Under the pieces are notes generated by a model. The model saw only the letters and a list, made by a program, of their open reading frames with translations. It was not told the DNA's origin and did not search any database. Position numbers and translations under genes: made by a program. Shown here one piece after another: positions 31,816 to 33,973 of a DNA stretch of 33,973 nt. Position 1 is the stretch's first letter; each line of letters starts with the position of its first letter. Location of the stretch: the NCBI GenBank assembly GCA_031394045.1, contig JANMWN010000272.1, positions 1 to 33,973 of the forward strand. The letters are read 5' to 3'. Origin of the DNA: JANYIP01 sp031394045 (GTDB lineage Bacteria > Actinomycetota > Actinomycetes > Prado026).

Positions 31816-33158
31816 GCGTCGTCGTCGTCGGGCTCTCGCACCGCACCACGCCGGTGCGGCTGCTCGAGCTCGTCTGCGTGGGCCCCGACGACCTGCCCGC
31901 GTTCGTGGCCGAGGCCATGACCAACCCGCACGTGGCCGAGGCCGTCGTGGTCTCCACCTGCAACCGTGTCGAGGTCTACGCCGACGTCCGCGCGTTCCAC
32001 GCGGGCGTCAGCGAGATCACCGCGCTGCTGGCCGCCCGGGCCGGTGTGCCGGTCGAGGACCTCGGACCCCACGTGTACGTCCACTTCGAGGACCGCGCCG
32101 TCCAGCACCTGTTCCAGGTGGTCTGCGGGCTCGACTCGATGGTCGTCGGCGAGGGCCAGATCCTGGGGCAGGTACGCGATGCCTTCAAGACGGCCACGGC
32201 CGCTGACGCCTCCGGCCGTCGTCTCGGCGAGGTCATGCAGCAGGCACTGCGAGTCGGCAAGCGGGCCCACTCCGAGACCGGCATCGACCAGAACGGCTCG
32301 GTCCTGGTGACCAGCGGGCTCGAGGTGGCCGAGCAGGCGCTCGGTGGGCTGGCCGGACGGCGGGCCCTGGTGGTCGGGGCGGGCTCGCTCAGCGGGCTGG
32401 TCACGGCGACGCTGCGCCGGGCCGGCGTCACCGACCTCGTCCTCGCCAACCGCGGCCATGAGCGCGCTGACGCCCTCGCCCGCACGACCGGTGCTCGCGC
32501 CGTCGGCCTGGGCGCGCTCGAGGACGAGCTCGTCGCTGCCGACCTGGTCGTCTCGTGCACCGGAGCCACTGGGCTGCTGCTCGGCGACGACCTGGTCCGG
32601 CGCGCCCACGACCGCCGCGACGGCCGGCCCCTAGCCCTGGTCGACCTGGCGATGCCCCGCGACATCGACCCGGCCGTGCGCCTGCTGCCCGGCGTGACGC
32701 TGGTCGACCTCGAGGACCTCGCCCAGTCTCTGGTGGACAACGGGCAGGACGTACAGGTCGAGGCCGTACGCACCATCGTCTCGGCCGAGGTCGCCGGCTA
32801 CCTCGCCGCCGGTCATGCCGCGCGCGTCGCCCCCACCGTCGTCGCGCTGCGCACCATGGCCGACGACGTCGTCGACGCCGAGCTGGCCCGCTTCGACGCC
32901 CGCAGCGGCGACCTCGACCCGGCCATGCGCGCCGAGGTCGAGCGCACGGTGCGGCGCGTGGTCGACAAGCTGCTGCACGCGCCGACCGTACGGGTCAAGG
33001 AGCTGGCAGCCGAGCCGTCCGGCCTGGCCTACGCCGAGGCCCTGCACATGCTGTTCGACCTCGACCCGGTGCGCTACCGCGAGGTCGCTGTCGCCGACGT
33101 CCACGTCGTCGAGGTCGACGAGGTCGACGAGGTCGACGAGCCGGGGGTGGGCGGATGA
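31812..33158 (+). CDS. hemA: Glutamyl-tRNA reductase
   Basis: Reduces glutamyl-tRNA to glutamate-1-semialdehyde, the first committed step of C5 tetrapyrrole synthesis. The 448-residue protein has an N-terminal catalytic domain with the nucleophile Cys in VVSTCNRVEVYA, the signature VVGEGQILGQVRDAF, an NADPH domain with VVGAGSLSGLV, LALVDLAMPRDIDP, and the C-terminal dimerisation helix. The tail is acidic, VEVDEVDEVDEP, from a 9-base repeat. The ATG at 31812 overlaps the rex stop. The ATGA at 33155 couples it to hemC. Confidence 0.97.
   Translation: MSVVVVGLSHRTTPVRLLELVCVGPDDLPAFVAEAMTNPHVAEAVVVSTCNRVEVYADVRAFHAGVSEITALLAARAGVPVEDLGPHVYVHFEDRAVQHLFQVVCGLDSMVVGEGQILGQVRDAFKTATAADASGRRLGEVMQQALRVGKRAHSETGIDQNGSVLVTSGLEVAEQALGGLAGRRALVVGAGSLSGLVTATLRRAGVTDLVLANRGHERADALARTTGARAVGLGALEDELVAADLVVSCTGATGLLLGDDLVRRAHDRRDGRPLALVDLAMPRDIDPAVRLLPGVTLVDLEDLAQSLVDNGQDVQVEAVRTIVSAEVAGYLAAGHAARVAPTVVALRTMADDVVDAELARFDARSGDLDPAMRAEVERTVRRVVDKLLHAPTVRVKELAAEPSGLAYAEALHMLFDLDPVRYREVAVADVHVVEVDEVDEVDEPGVGG
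33114..33140 (+). repeat. Three tandem 9-bp units at the hemA 3' end
   Basis: GTCGACGAG is repeated at 33114, 33123 and 33132 and codes the acidic Val-Asp-Glu tail of HemA. Confidence 0.9.
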
Positions 33159-33973
33159 CCGCCCTGCGTCTCGGTACCCGCCGAAGCCCGCTGGCCCTGG
33201 CGCAGTCCAGGCTCGTCGCGGCCGCCCTTGAGCTGGCCGGCGCCGGCCCGGTCGAGCTGGTCGAGATCGCCACCCTCGGCGACGTCTCGAAGCAGCCGCT
33301 CACCGAGCTCGGCGGCACCGGGGTCTTCGTCTCGGCGCTGCGCGACGCGCTGCTCGCCGGCGAGATCGACCTCGCCGTCCACTCGCTCAAGGACCTGCCG
33401 GTGGCACCGGCCGACGGCCTCGTCCTCGCCGCCGTCCCGGCCCGCGAGGACCCCCGCGACGTGCTGGTCGCGCGGGACGGGCTCACCCTCGCGGGGCTGC
33501 CCGACGGTGCCCGGATCGGCACCGGGTCGCCCCGGCGCGCGGCGCAGCTCGCGGCGATGGGCCGCGCCTTCGCCGTCGAGGCCGTACGCGGCAACGTCGG
33601 CACCCGGGTCGGGCTCGTCCACTCGGGCCAGATCGACGCCGTCGTCCTGGCCTACGCGGGGCTGTCCCGGCTGGGCCGTCTCGATGTCGTGACCGAGGTG
33701 CTCGATCCCTCGGACCTGCTCCCTGCCCCCGGTCAGGGGGCGCTGGCGCTCGAGTGCCGCGCGGACCGCGCGGACCTCGTCGCCGCCCTGCTCGGCCTGG
33801 ACGACCCCGCGACCCGGGCGGTCGTCACGGCGGAGCGTGCCCTGCTGGCCCGTACCGAGGCCGGCTGCTCGGCTCCCGTCGGCGCGCTCGCCGAGGTGGT
33901 CAACCTGGGGTCGTCCGACCCCGAGATCTTCCTGCGGGCCGCGGTCGGTACGTCCGACGGGACCGTCAGGCGC
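33155..33973 (+). CDS. hemC: Porphobilinogen deaminase (3' end cut off)
   Basis: Joins four porphobilinogens into hydroxymethylbilane. The 273 residues visible begin LRLGTRRSPLALAQS, followed by DLAVHSLKDLPV, RIGTGSPRRAAQL, RGNVGTRVGLV and LLPAPGQGALALEC. The Cys that carries the dipyrromethane cofactor is in EAGCSAPVGAL, near residue 238. The frame is open to the window edge; roughly 40-50 residues are missing by comparison with the usual length. The ATG overlaps the hemA stop. Confidence 0.96.
   Translation, partial: MTALRLGTRRSPLALAQSRLVAAALELAGAGPVELVEIATLGDVSKQPLTELGGTGVFVSALRDALLAGEIDLAVHSLKDLPVAPADGLVLAAVPAREDPRDVLVARDGLTLAGLPDGARIGTGSPRRAAQLAAMGRAFAVEAVRGNVGTRVGLVHSGQIDAVVLAYAGLSRLGRLDVVTEVLDPSDLLPAPGQGALALECRADRADLVAALLGLDDPATRAVVTAERALLARTEAGCSAPVGALAEVVNLGSSDPEIFLRAAVGTSDGTVRR

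Overview
The window is a gene-dense stretch of a high-GC actinobacterial chromosome. Most starts are GTG or ATG, stop/start overlaps of the GTGA or ATGA type are common, the regulators are actinobacterial (Lsr2, Rex), and gene order follows a conserved actinobacterial backbone. Codon and motif habits (abundant GTACG) together with a chemotaxis-type operon suggest a motile member of the Propionibacteriales, such as a Nocardioides relative. That placement is inference. I see no tRNA, rRNA, insertion sequence, prophage or CRISPR array.

Left part (1-14,931): lysS (5' end cut off), an ArgA-type acetyltransferase, lsr2, a divergent SDR protein, clpC, mutY, a membrane-anchored Pro/Thr-linker protein, a cheB-cheR-cheW operon, then on the minus strand disA, radA, a CE7-type esterase and a small ORF. 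From memory, lysS-lsr2-clpC-mutY-(membrane protein)-disA-radA matches the M. tuberculosis Rv3598c-Rv3585 block. The che operon is an insertion into it, between the membrane protein and disA.

Right part (15,026-33,973): a cysteine-rich metal-binding-type protein divergent from a Ppx/GppA phosphatase; a TIM-barrel isomerase-like protein with an ABC-2 exporter; proline dehydrogenase and proC; a MacAB-like lipoprotein/ATPase/permease operon; acuC; a small excisionase-type HTH protein; a 32-residue bS22-type ribosomal protein; an atypical NAD-binding epimerase-like protein; a PlsC acyltransferase; a HAD phosphatase; an acyl-CoA synthetase with a glutaredoxin-like protein; and rex-hemA-hemC (hemC cut off at the right edge). 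This resembles the M. tuberculosis Rv0496-Rv0510 block and the Streptomyces rex-hem region.

The genes cover translation and nucleoid control, proteolysis, DNA repair with c-di-AMP signalling (RadA, DisA, MutY), proline turnover, export, and redox-controlled tetrapyrrole synthesis. Most of this is ordinary core genome. The points most worth a second look are: a DisA whose catalytic RHR motif reads RHC; a phased 10-bp repeat array on the acuC promoter; a 15-bp tandem duplication upstream of disA; a che operon with a degenerate CheB receiver; a Rex operator on the rex-hem promoter; and a recurrent TANNNT-6/7-nt-start arrangement that implies many leaderless mRNAs.
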